Shown in pieces: positions 9,481 to 16,812 of a stretch of 64,000 nucleotides of DNA. Source of the stretch: Oscillospiraceae bacterium. Its GTDB lineage: Bacteria; Bacillota; Clostridia; Oscillospirales; Ruminococcaceae. Made by a program: the position numbers and the translations under genes. The notes beneath the pieces were generated by a model. The model was given only the letters and a program-made list of their open reading frames with translations, did no database searches and had not been told where the DNA came from. How positions within the stretch are numbered: position 1 is the stretch's first letter; every line of letters begins with the position of its first letter. The stretch spans positions 124,001 to 188,000 of the forward strand of contig JAJQFI010000016.1 in the NCBI GenBank assembly GCA_021201235.1, given 5' to 3'.

Positions 9481-9512
9481 GAAAAAGCCCCCGAGATAAT
9501 TCCCGGGGACTT
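9481..9512 (-). terminator. Terminator after the second exporter pair
   Basis: AGTCCCCG and CGGGGGCT pair on the minus strand, followed by TTTTTC, directly past the stop at 9516. Confidence 0.85.
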
Positions 9513-9515
9513 ATC

Positions 9516-11399
9516 TTACTGCTCTTCTTTTGTGTAATACTGAGCCTGTGCGTTCCAGAGTTCACTGTACTTGCCGGTTTCAGAGATAAGCTCGTCGTGG
9601 CTTTCCTTCTGTACGATGGAGCCGTGGTCGAAGACTGCGATTTCGTCACAGAAGCGACAGCTTGAAAGCCTATGGCTGATATAGATCGCGGTCTTGTCCC
9701 CTACTATGTCGTTGAACTTCGAGTATATCTCCGCTTCCGCCATAGGGTCGAGGGCGGCTGTCGGTTCGTCAAGGACTATGAACGGAGAATCTTTGTACAA
9801 TGCCCGAGCTAATGCTATCTTCTGAGCCTCGCCGCCGGAGACGTTTACGCCGTTCTGCTCTACTTCGGTATAAAGAGTGGTTTCGAGACCGGAAGGAAGC
9901 TCCTTCAGCCTGTCGCCGAAGCCGGTTTTTACGAGGCAGTCGGTGACTTTGTCGCCGTCATAGGTCATACTCGAGGCAACAACCTCGCCCAATTTAAATG
10001 CAGGGAGCTTGAAATCCTGAAATACTACTGAGAAGATATCGAGGTATTCACGATAGTTATACTTCGTGATGTTGATGCCATTGAGGAGAATTTCACCCTC
10101 GGTCGGGTCATAGAGACGGCAAAGCAGGAGTATGAATGTTGTCTTGCCGGAGCCGTTCTCACCGACGACTGCAAGGCGTTCGCCGACTCTGAACTTGACG
10201 TTTACATGCCTGAGAGCATAGTTGTCGCTTCCGGGGTATTTGAAGGACACGTCACGGAATTCTATCTCGTAATCCCTATCAAGTCTCTTTTCTACCGTCA
10301 GGGAGCCCTTGTACATGCTGTGAGGGATGTCGAGATATTCAAGGGACATTTCAAGGAACGGAGTGTTGGCTTTGAGCTGACCGAGAGTTGAGAGGGTCTG
10401 GGTTAGACCGCCTGAAACACTGGTGATTGCGGCGACATACTGTGTGACATAGCCGATTCCGAATGCACCGCCGAGAGCTTTCAGGCAGACATAGACATAG
10501 GCAAGCCCTGAGAACATTGTCGCAATTCCGCTTCCGAGAGCGCTGAAGGCTCCCATTCCTCTTCGTGCAAAGTGAGCAAACATGCCATCGGACAGGAATA
10601 TCCCCGTTTTGTCGCAGTTGTATTTCTTACTCATCTTGTGCTGATTGTACATTCTCACGTCGAGAGAATACTTTTCTTCGGTTCCTAAGAATGCGTGGTA
10701 AGTGCCGAGTCTGTTGGCTAAGTTGTGGTCACCGACATTTTTCGACCAATAGCTTGAAGCTTTGTTGGAACACATCGGTGCTAAAAGTGTAACGCCGAGC
10801 ATTACAGCAACGACAAGAATTATGCAGATAGGATTATTGAGAAACGCAAGGGATGAGCCATCGGGAACTCTCGTTGTAAAGAGAGTTACAGTCAGAGCCA
10901 CACCGCCTATGATTGTGAAAACGCCTTTGATGAGGTCTTCAACCCAGCTGAGAAGATACACAAGTCCCCAACCTCCGCTGCTGTTATATTGGTAGATTGT
11001 TGAGTAGATATCTTTTGTCTTCTGGTTGTCGGCGTCGGCGAAATCCATATCGAGCTGCTTCTTGGTGTAGTTGCCCATTCCCCAGTAGAAGTTTGCTAAG
11101 CCGCCGCCATAGGTGTTTTTGTACTTACCTAAGAATGCACTTATGAGCGCAACTGCTGCTGCCAGAGCAAGTGTTACCAGAACAAGCATTGTGAGACGGT
11201 CTCTGTCTCTGTTTCCAGAGAGCTCTGTTATGATGAGAGCCGACATATAGATTCCGATGTAGGGATTAAGAGCAGTCCAGATGGAATTTACTATAGTCGA
11301 GATAACCATGTGGGGACTGTTTTTATAGAGGATTTTGATACCCTGAATCGTCTTGGATGCCATCCGGCGATAGGTGATTTTGTCCTTGTTCTTACTCAT
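9516..11399 (-). CDS. ABC exporter half-transporter (pair 2, second gene)
   Basis: From MSKNKDKITY the product has 627 residues: a six-helix exporter domain and an ATPase domain with Walker A GENGSGKTT, signature VSGGEAQK and Walker B FIVLDEPTAALD with Glu intact. Twenty-seven in-frame codons upstream overlap the previous gene and are excluded; the chosen ATG overlaps that gene's stop by 8 nt after a GGGAGG site. It has no N-terminal peptidase domain, so it is not a double-glycine peptide processor by itself. It lies next to a LytTR/GHKL system and behind LytTR-like repeats, so an exported peptide or lipid-active compound is possible. No precursor gene is visible. Confidence 0.88.
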   Translation of the reverse strand: MSKNKDKITYRRMASKTIQGIKILYKNSPHMVISTIVNSIWTALNPYIGIYMSALIITELSGNRDRDRLTMLVLVTLALAAAVALISAFLGKYKNTYGGGLANFYWGMGNYTKKQLDMDFADADNQKTKDIYSTIYQYNSSGGWGLVYLLSWVEDLIKGVFTIIGGVALTVTLFTTRVPDGSSLAFLNNPICIILVVAVMLGVTLLAPMCSNKASSYWSKNVGDHNLANRLGTYHAFLGTEEKYSLDVRMYNQHKMSKKYNCDKTGIFLSDGMFAHFARRGMGAFSALGSGIATMFSGLAYVYVCLKALGGAFGIGYVTQYVAAITSVSGGLTQTLSTLGQLKANTPFLEMSLEYLDIPHSMYKGSLTVEKRLDRDYEIEFRDVSFKYPGSDNYALRHVNVKFRVGERLAVVGENGSGKTTFILLLCRLYDPTEGEILLNGINITKYNYREYLDIFSVVFQDFKLPAFKLGEVVASSMTYDGDKVTDCLVKTGFGDRLKELPSGLETTLYTEVEQNGVNVSGGEAQKIALARALYKDSPFIVLDEPTAALDPMAEAEIYSKFNDIVGDKTAIYISHRLSSCRFCDEIAVFDHGSIVQKESHDELISETGKYSELWNAQAQYYTKEEQ

Positions 11400-13227
11400 T
11401 GATGTCACCCTCCCTGTAGTATTTGCTCTGAACTTCGAATAGTTCTGCGTATTTCCCGCCTTGTTTAAGCAGTTGCTCATGTGTTCCCTCTTCCAGAATC
11501 TTATGGCCGCCTATCAGGATGATTCTGTCGCAGAATCTGGTCGAAGCGAGACGATGGGAGATATAAACGGAGGAACGCCCTGCGGTCATGTCATTATACT
11601 TGTTGTAAAGGTCGGCTTCGGCTATCGGGTCAAGAGCCGCTGTCGGCTCGTCAAGGACGATTACGGGAGCGTCTTTGTAGAGAGCACGGGCAAGCATCAG
11701 CCTCTGTGTCTGACCGCCGGAGAGGTTCACGGCGTCCTCGTAGACTTCACGGTTGAGCTTTTCCTCAAGACCGTCCTTGAAATTAGCCACCATTTCGGTA
11801 AGTCCCGCCTTTTCTATGCAGGAATTAACCTTATCATAGTCGATGCCGTGATCGGTCTGGGCGACGTTTTCGGCGACCGAGCCCGCCCAGAGGACACAGT
11901 TCTGGAATACAGCCGAGAAAACCTTGTAATATTCACGGCGGTTGAATTCACGGATGTCAACGCCGTTCAGGAGCACTCTCCCCTCTGTCGGGTCTTCCAT
12001 GCCGGTGATGAGCTTGACGAGGGTCGTCTTTCCTGCGCCGTTAAGTCCCACCACAGCGAGCTTTTCGCCTGCATGAAGTGTTAAGTTGATGTCTTCAAGA
12101 GTGTAGCTGTCGGAAGAAGGATACTTGAACCAGACATGGTCAAGAACTATCTCATATCTTTCGTCAGCGGGAACAGGAACATCGGAGCCATCTTCAAACT
12201 TGAACTGTTCGGGATAGTTGATAATTTCGATGACGTTTGAAAGCTCCAGGCACTGACGGTGCATGGTGGTGAGGTCTCCCAAAACTCCGGTTACCCAGTC
12301 GGTGAATCCGCCAACGGTTGAGAAGTAGAGGATGAACATCGAGACGTCGATTGAGCCGTCCAGAACGAGTGCTATGAAGTAGGCATAGGCTACAGCGTTT
12401 CTTAAGAAGCTCAGAACGAGGTCGGCGATTCTGCCCCAGATATAGACGTTCTCGCATTTGCGATGGAAGGCTTCAAGGAGGAGACACTGCTTGTCGTAAA
12501 GCTCGGTGAACCAGCTCTTGATGCCGAAGATTCGGACATCCTTTGCAAAGCTCGTTTCGGAGGCTGTTTTGCGGACATAGCTCAGAGTCTCATCAATCTT
12601 CGCTTCTTCCTCACGATGATTATAGCCGTAGCTGTTGAGCTTGTTTGTGATGAAATAGCCGACGAGAGCGGTCACCGTCACAAGAAGGAGTATCCAGACG
12701 TTTGCCGTCGAGAGTATTGCGGCATAGATGATGAGTCCCAAGAGATTGCTTAAGAATGAGCAAATTGTTTTCCAGATAGCCTCGCAAGCCGAAGAATTCG
12801 AGTATGTGGTTGGCAAAGCTTTATTGAGAATCGTCTGGAACTTTTCGTTGCCTAAATTCGGGTAGGAGGTTTCGGCACACTTTGTGTTGATGAGGTTTAT
12901 GATTTCCGAACGGGTTGTTATCCTGCCGTAGAGGATATTAGTGTCGATGTATTGCCTTGCCATGGCGAGGAACACAAGAATCAGTGTGAAGCCGATTATC
13001 GTGATGAGGAGCTCAGACACCGTTCCGTTTCGCTCGAGCACTGCAATTATCGAAGGCGAGATATAAAGTCCCGCAACACTCTGACCTGTCACGACGAGCG
13101 AGAAGAGGAGTCCTAAGATTACAACCTTTTTCTCACCGTTGGTCCAGGCGCATTTAATCATGAACCAGACACAGCTTAAGATGCCGTACTTTGGTTTTTC
13201 TTTAATTTTGTCTTTTGTTTCGGTCAT
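11392..13227 (-). CDS. ABC exporter half-transporter (pair 2, first gene)
   Basis: A 611-residue exporter with membrane helices in the first 320 residues and an ATPase domain with Walker A GLNGAGKTT, signature LSGGQTQR and Walker B VIVLDEPTAALD. Both proteins of this pair keep the catalytic Glu, unlike the pair at 5701-9367, so this dimer should have two working ATP sites. The first gene of its unit, it is preceded by a TATAAT with no good -35 and by two 9-bp direct repeats that look like an activator site (13287-13316). Confidence 0.88.
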   Translation of the reverse strand: MTETKDKIKEKPKYGILSCVWFMIKCAWTNGEKKVVILGLLFSLVVTGQSVAGLYISPSIIAVLERNGTVSELLITIIGFTLILVFLAMARQYIDTNILYGRITTRSEIINLINTKCAETSYPNLGNEKFQTILNKALPTTYSNSSACEAIWKTICSFLSNLLGLIIYAAILSTANVWILLLVTVTALVGYFITNKLNSYGYNHREEEAKIDETLSYVRKTASETSFAKDVRIFGIKSWFTELYDKQCLLLEAFHRKCENVYIWGRIADLVLSFLRNAVAYAYFIALVLDGSIDVSMFILYFSTVGGFTDWVTGVLGDLTTMHRQCLELSNVIEIINYPEQFKFEDGSDVPVPADERYEIVLDHVWFKYPSSDSYTLEDINLTLHAGEKLAVVGLNGAGKTTLVKLITGMEDPTEGRVLLNGVDIREFNRREYYKVFSAVFQNCVLWAGSVAENVAQTDHGIDYDKVNSCIEKAGLTEMVANFKDGLEEKLNREVYEDAVNLSGGQTQRLMLARALYKDAPVIVLDEPTAALDPIAEADLYNKYNDMTAGRSSVYISHRLASTRFCDRIILIGGHKILEEGTHEQLLKQGGKYAELFEVQSKYYREGDINE

Positions 13228-13253
13228 TTTTCAGCACCGCCTTTCATGATTCT

Positions 13254-13316
13254 ATTATAGCGGAAATTTTAAAGAGCGCACGTTTTGGGGACGAAACGCT
13301 CTCTGTGGGGGACGAA
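13254..13316 (-). promoter_or_regulatory. Probable activator-dependent promoter with LytTR-type direct repeats
   Basis: On the minus strand the 9-mer TTCGTCCCC occurs twice, at 13308-13316 and 13287-13295, exactly 21 bp apart (12 bp between copies). A perfect TATAAT (13254-13259) follows. At 17-bp spacing the -35 position reads CGTGCG, so there is no usable -35, and the downstream repeat ends about 4 bp from it. LytTR regulators bind pairs of about 9-bp direct repeats two helical turns apart. The match to the published AgrA-type consensus is only partial (core CGT). The adjacent LytTR regulator at 13987-14691 is the obvious candidate. Confidence 0.7.
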
Positions 13317-13329
13317 TTGCAGATTTTTG

Positions 13330-13977
13330 CTATTGCGGGAGGAGAATTTCGGTCGAAAAGGCTCCGTCCTCGCTGTTGCGGGAGACATAGCCGCCGTACT
13401 TCTTGACAAGAGAGTCAATACGGGCAAGCCCCAAGCCGTGACCTTCGCCTTTGGTGGTGTCGAAAATTAAACGCTTCTTGTCGGCGGTGAAATTGGTGAA
13501 GGAGATGTAAAACTGACTGTCTCGGACTGCCATATAGACGCGAATCATGCGCTTGTCTTCGGGGAGCTTCTTTGAAGCTTCAATGGCGTTATCAAAGAGA
13601 TTTCCGACTATTGAGCAGAGGTCTATATCGGAAACCGAGAGCTTCACGGGGATTTCGGCATCGGCTTTGACGGGGATTTTTGCCGCCTTGGCGAGGGAGA
13701 TCTTGCTGTTTAAAATAGCGTCGCACATGGCGTTGCCAGAGTGAATGACGGTGTCGACGGTGTTGAGGTCGGTTTCAAGCTCGTTCAAGTATGCCATGAC
13801 GGAATCCATATCGCCGGACATAACACGGGTCTTGAGAATCTGGATATGATTGCGATAGTCGTGGCGCCAGCCCCGGATCTGCCTGTACATGTTGTCAACC
13901 TCGGCATAGTGGGTCCTCAGGAGTTCCTGCTGATAGGCATCTATTTTCCTGTTCATTTTCTTTGAAAGCTTCGGCAT
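13330..13977 (-). CDS. GHKL sensor histidine kinase lacking an input domain
   Basis: A 215-residue cytoplasmic kinase of the HPK10/Agr type. The phosphoacceptor region is GWRHDYRNH with His39, the N box is NLFDNAIEASK, and the glycine box is GEGHGLGLARID. It lacks the N-terminal membrane sensor domain typical of AgrC-like proteins and starts with a short coiled-coil-like segment (about 1-35). The start ATG lies 9 nt after the response regulator stop codon, with AAGGAG embedded in that end, so the two genes are co-translated. It must receive its signal from another protein or from the cytoplasm. A lost sensor exon-like segment is not visible upstream because the regulator gene abuts it. Confidence 0.85.
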   Translation of the reverse strand: MPKLSKKMNRKIDAYQQELLRTHYAEVDNMYRQIRGWRHDYRNHIQILKTRVMSGDMDSVMAYLNELETDLNTVDTVIHSGNAMCDAILNSKISLAKAAKIPVKADAEIPVKLSVSDIDLCSIVGNLFDNAIEASKKLPEDKRMIRVYMAVRDSQFYISFTNFTADKKRLIFDTTKGEGHGLGLARIDSLVKKYGGYVSRNSEDGAFSTEILLPQ

Positions 13978-13986
13978 CGAAAGTGT

Positions 13987-14691
13987 TCACTCCTTCCCTA
14001 CTCTATGAATCAGTGCTCTGTTAAGCGGCTCATATTGTCCGCGGGGCAATGGAATTACGATATTGTCTTTCAGATGGATTTCGGTTTTGGTGACCTTGCG
14101 GACGTATCGGAGATTTACGATATATGAGCGCCCGGTGCGGTAGAAGTTTTCATCTAATAAACTCTCAAATTCGCCTAAAGTCTTTTTTACCGTGTAATCA
14201 TCGTCGGCGTGAACGGTGACGTAGTTTTTGATGACTTCAAGGTACTTTATTTCTATGAGGGGCACTTTGACGGTCTCATCAGCAAGCTCGAGGGTGAGCA
14301 TACGTTCACTTCGCGCGATTTTGACGACAGCTTTGTCTAAAACTTCAAAAAGCTTTTCTTCTTTCAAGGGCTTCATGAGATAATTCAGAGCATCGACATC
14401 GTAACCCTCGGCGATATAATCTGAGTAGCCGGTGATGAGTACAATCTGTACATAGCGGTTATCCTCACGGAGCTTCTTTGCGAGACTGACCCCGTCCATG
14501 CCGCCCATTTCTATGTCCAGAAGAAGTATGTCATAATCTCTGCTCTCGGAATACGAGAACAAGAAAGCCTCAGAAGAATCGAAAATATTGATTTCGGTTG
14601 TCAGGTCTCTGGCGGTCGCCCATTTTTGCGTGAGTTTGTGAACAAGATTCGTCATGTCCTGCGAATCATCACAGATTGCTATTTTATACAT
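13987..14691 (-). CDS. LytTR-family response regulator
   Basis: From MYKIAICDDS (ribosome site GGGGAGG) the protein has 234 residues. The receiver domain (about 1-120) has the acidic pair DD at 8-9, the phosphorylated Asp at about 59 in DILLLDIEMGG, and a conserved Lys in MKPL. The C-terminal LytTR DNA-binding domain (about 135-234) includes YRTGRSYIVNL. The first 21 codons of the longer open frame lie between promoter and ribosome site and are excluded. It is the first gene of the regulator-kinase unit. Its likely target is the repeat pair upstream of the exporter genes. Confidence 0.92.
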   Translation of the reverse strand: MYKIAICDDSQDMTNLVHKLTQKWATARDLTTEINIFDSSEAFLFSYSESRDYDILLLDIEMGGMDGVSLAKKLREDNRYVQIVLITGYSDYIAEGYDVDALNYLMKPLKEEKLFEVLDKAVVKIARSERMLTLELADETVKVPLIEIKYLEVIKNYVTVHADDDYTVKKTLGEFESLLDENFYRTGRSYIVNLRYVRKVTKTEIHLKDNIVIPLPRGQYEPLNRALIHRVGKE

Positions 14692-14722
14692 ATCGGTGCC
14701 TCCCCTCTTATAGTCCATATTC

Positions 14723-14751
14723 ATTTTATAACACTCAGGCTTAAAAGTCAA
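14723..14751 (-). promoter_or_regulatory. Promoter of the two-component genes
   Basis: TTGACT (14746-14751), 17-bp spacer, TAAAAT (14723-14728), about 32 nt before the regulator start. Confidence 0.7.
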
Positions 14752-14757
14752 CATAAC

Positions 14758-14784
14758 AAAAAGAGCCTGCCCGAAAGCAAGCCC
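14758..14784 (-). terminator. Terminator of rpsB-tsf
   Basis: GGGCTTGC and GCAGGCTC pair around a 6-nt loop on the minus strand and are followed by TTTTTG. Confidence 0.75.
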
Positions 14785-14801
14785 TTTCTACAGATTTTTG
14801 A

Positions 14802-15713
14802 TTACTTAATCATGGAAGCGATTTCTTCAGCGAAGTTCTCTTCCTTCTTGGCGATGCCCTCGCCTCTCTCATAACGGACGAACTGCTTGACTGCAATCTT
14901 GCCGCCGAGATCCTTGGCGCACTTCTCGACATACTTGCCGACGGTGTACTCATTATCCTTGACGAACTCCTGCTCTACGAGGCAGTTCTCAGTGTAGTAC
15001 TTGCCGAGCTTGCCCTCTGCAATCTTTGCAAGGACAGCCTCGGGCTTATTTGCCATCTTCGGGTCCTCAGCCATCTGAGCCATGACAATCTTCTTCTCGC
15101 CTTCGAGAACGTCAGCGGGAACGGAAGCTCTGTCGAGGTATGCGGGGCTCATAGCGGCAATCTGCAAAGCGCAGTCCTTGCCACAAGCATAAGCCTTGTC
15201 GCCGAGGTCGGTGTCGAGCTGGACGAGAACGCCGATTCTGCCTTCACCGTGAACATAGGAAACGAGGTCGCCCTCGAGACGGGTGAAGCGTCTGATCTGG
15301 ATGTTCTCTCTTATCTTTAAGAAGAGCTCCTGGAGCTCTTCCTGAACGGTCATTTCACTGCCAACAGCCTTGCAAGCCTTGAGGGCTTCGACATCTGCGG
15401 GATTCTCGGCAATAATGGTTTCGGCAACGGTCTTGACGAAAGCCTTGAACTGGTCGGTATTTGCAACGAAGTCGGTCTCGGAGTTGACTTCGACGACTAC
15501 GCCGACGCCATTCTCAACGAAAGCCTCAACCAATCCCTCGGCGGAAACTCTGCCAGCCTTCTTGGCCTGAGATGCGAGACCCTTTTCTCTTAAGATAACT
15601 ATTGCCTGCTCAAAATCGCCGTCAGCCTCTACGAGAGCCTTCTTGCAATCCATCATGCCGACGCCGGTTCTCTCTCTGAGAGATGCAACGTCCTTTGCGG
15701 TTATATTAGCCAT
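14802..15713 (-). CDS. tsf: Elongation factor Ts
   Basis: EF-Ts recycles EF-Tu by exchanging GDP. The 303 residues start MANITAKDVASLRERTGVGM, with the N-terminal UBA-like domain and the TDFVANTDQF segment that contacts EF-Tu. Length and order match the family, including the GEGRIGVLVQ region. It follows rpsB by 36 nt without a promoter between them, the conserved rpsB-tsf operon. Confidence 0.98.
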   Translation of the reverse strand: MANITAKDVASLRERTGVGMMDCKKALVEADGDFEQAIVILREKGLASQAKKAGRVSAEGLVEAFVENGVGVVVEVNSETDFVANTDQFKAFVKTVAETIIAENPADVEALKACKAVGSEMTVQEELQELFLKIRENIQIRRFTRLEGDLVSYVHGEGRIGVLVQLDTDLGDKAYACGKDCALQIAAMSPAYLDRASVPADVLEGEKKIVMAQMAEDPKMANKPEAVLAKIAEGKLGKYYTENCLVEQEFVKDNEYTVGKYVEKCAKDLGGKIAVKQFVRYERGEGIAKKEENFAEEIASMIK

Positions 15714-15749
15714 AGTAAAGATTCCTTTCTTGCTATCGTTATATCTAAA

Positions 15750-16514
15750 TTATGCTTCTACAGGAGCTTCCTCTGCGGGAGCTTCTTCAGCGGATGCGTC
15801 AGCCTCTGCCTCCTCAGCGGCGGCATTAGCCTCGCCCTGTCTGCCCTCGATGATGGCATCTGCCATTGCGCCGGAAATGAGCTTGACAGCTCTTATAGCG
15901 TCATCGTTGCCGGGGATTACATAATCAACCTCGTCGGGGTTGCAGTTGGTATCTACGATAGCAACTATCGGAATACCGAGCTTTCTTGCTTCGGAAACGG
16001 CAATCTTCTCGCGCTTCGGGTCAACGATGAAGAGCGCTGCGGGAAGCTTCTCCATGGTCTTGATACCGCCGAGATACTTCTCAAGCTTCTCGATTTCGAG
16101 AGTGAGCTTTGCAACTTCCTTCTTCGGGAGAAGCTCGAAGGTGCCGTCGGTCTCCATCTTGTGGAGCTGCTCGAGACGGGCGATTCTGGTCTTGATGGTC
16201 TCGAAGTTGGTCATCATACCGCCGAGCCAACGGGCATTAACATAGTGTGCACCGGCTCTTGTTGCCTCTTCCTTGATGGAATCGCCTGCCTGCTTCTTGG
16301 TTCCTACGAAGAGAACCTCGCCGCCGTTAGCGGATACGTCTCTCAAGAACATGTAAGCCTCATCGAGCTTCTTGACTGTCTTCTGAAGGTCGATGATATA
16401 GATTCCGTTTCTTTCTGTGAAGATGTAGGGAGCCATCTTCGGGTTCCATCTTCTTGTCTGGTGACCGAAATGTACACCGGCTTCAAGAAGCTGTTTCATT
16501 GATACTACTGACAT
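15750..16514 (-). CDS. rpsB: 30S ribosomal protein S2
   Basis: From [19 protein letters not shown] the protein has 254 residues; the AGGAGG site just upstream fixes this start, 14 codons inside the open frame. S2 hallmarks are [24 protein letters not shown] and the DPKRE segment. The last 28 residues are an Ala/Glu-rich acidic tail, a common lineage-specific extension. The leader is about 105 nt long and contains a CCCGGG hairpin. It is the first gene of the rpsB-tsf unit. Confidence 0.97.
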   Translation of the reverse strand: MSVVSMKQLLEAGVHFGHQTRRWNPKMAPYIFTERNGIYIIDLQKTVKKLDEAYMFLRDVSANGGEVLFVGTKKQAGDSIKEEATRAGAHYVNARWLGGMMTNFETIKTRIARLEQLHKMETDGTFELLPKKEVAKLTLEIEKLEKYLGGIKTMEKLPAALFIVDPKREKIAVSEARKLGIPIVAIVDTNCNPDEVDYVIPGNDDAIRAVKLISGAMADAIIEGRQGEANAAAEEAEADASAEEAPAEEAPVEA

Positions 16515-16623
16515 TGTAGTTCCTCCTAATTTGGTTTTTAATTTAATCCTCCGCACAGGTTACCTTGCCTTCACCCGGAACCCGGGAACCACAGCAAAAC
16601 CCATGCGTGCGAATTGCGGTAAT

Positions 16624-16652
16624 ATTATATCACGGGAATTATGAGATTGCAA
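16624..16652 (-). promoter_or_regulatory. rpsB-tsf promoter
   Basis: TTGCAA (16647-16652), 17-bp spacer, TATAAT (16624-16629). Confidence 0.8.
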
Positions 16653-16680
16653 GGGGTTTTGTAAAAAAAGTTTGCGGCGA

Positions 16681-16812
16681 AAACCCCTCCACCGGCTTCG
16701 CCGGTCCCCCTCCCCTTTCAGGTGAGGCTATTTGAATTCTCTCGTAAGTTTGTACAGGCGCAAAAAGGCTCCCCTGAAAGGGGAGCTGTCGCCGAAGGCA
16801 ACTGAGGGGTTT
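16681..16812. repeat. Palindromic REP/MITE-like element, 132 bp
   Basis: The ends are inverted (AAACCCCTC at 16681-16689, GAGGGGTTT at 16804-16812). Inside are four short hairpins with TTC or GAA loops, such as ACCGGC-TTC-GCCGGT and CTCCCCT-GAA-AGGGGAG. It has no coding capacity. From memory, similar elements are common in Clostridia genomes. Its right end reaches the stop codon of the surface-protein gene, and it could also work as a terminator between that gene and rpsB. Confidence 0.75.
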
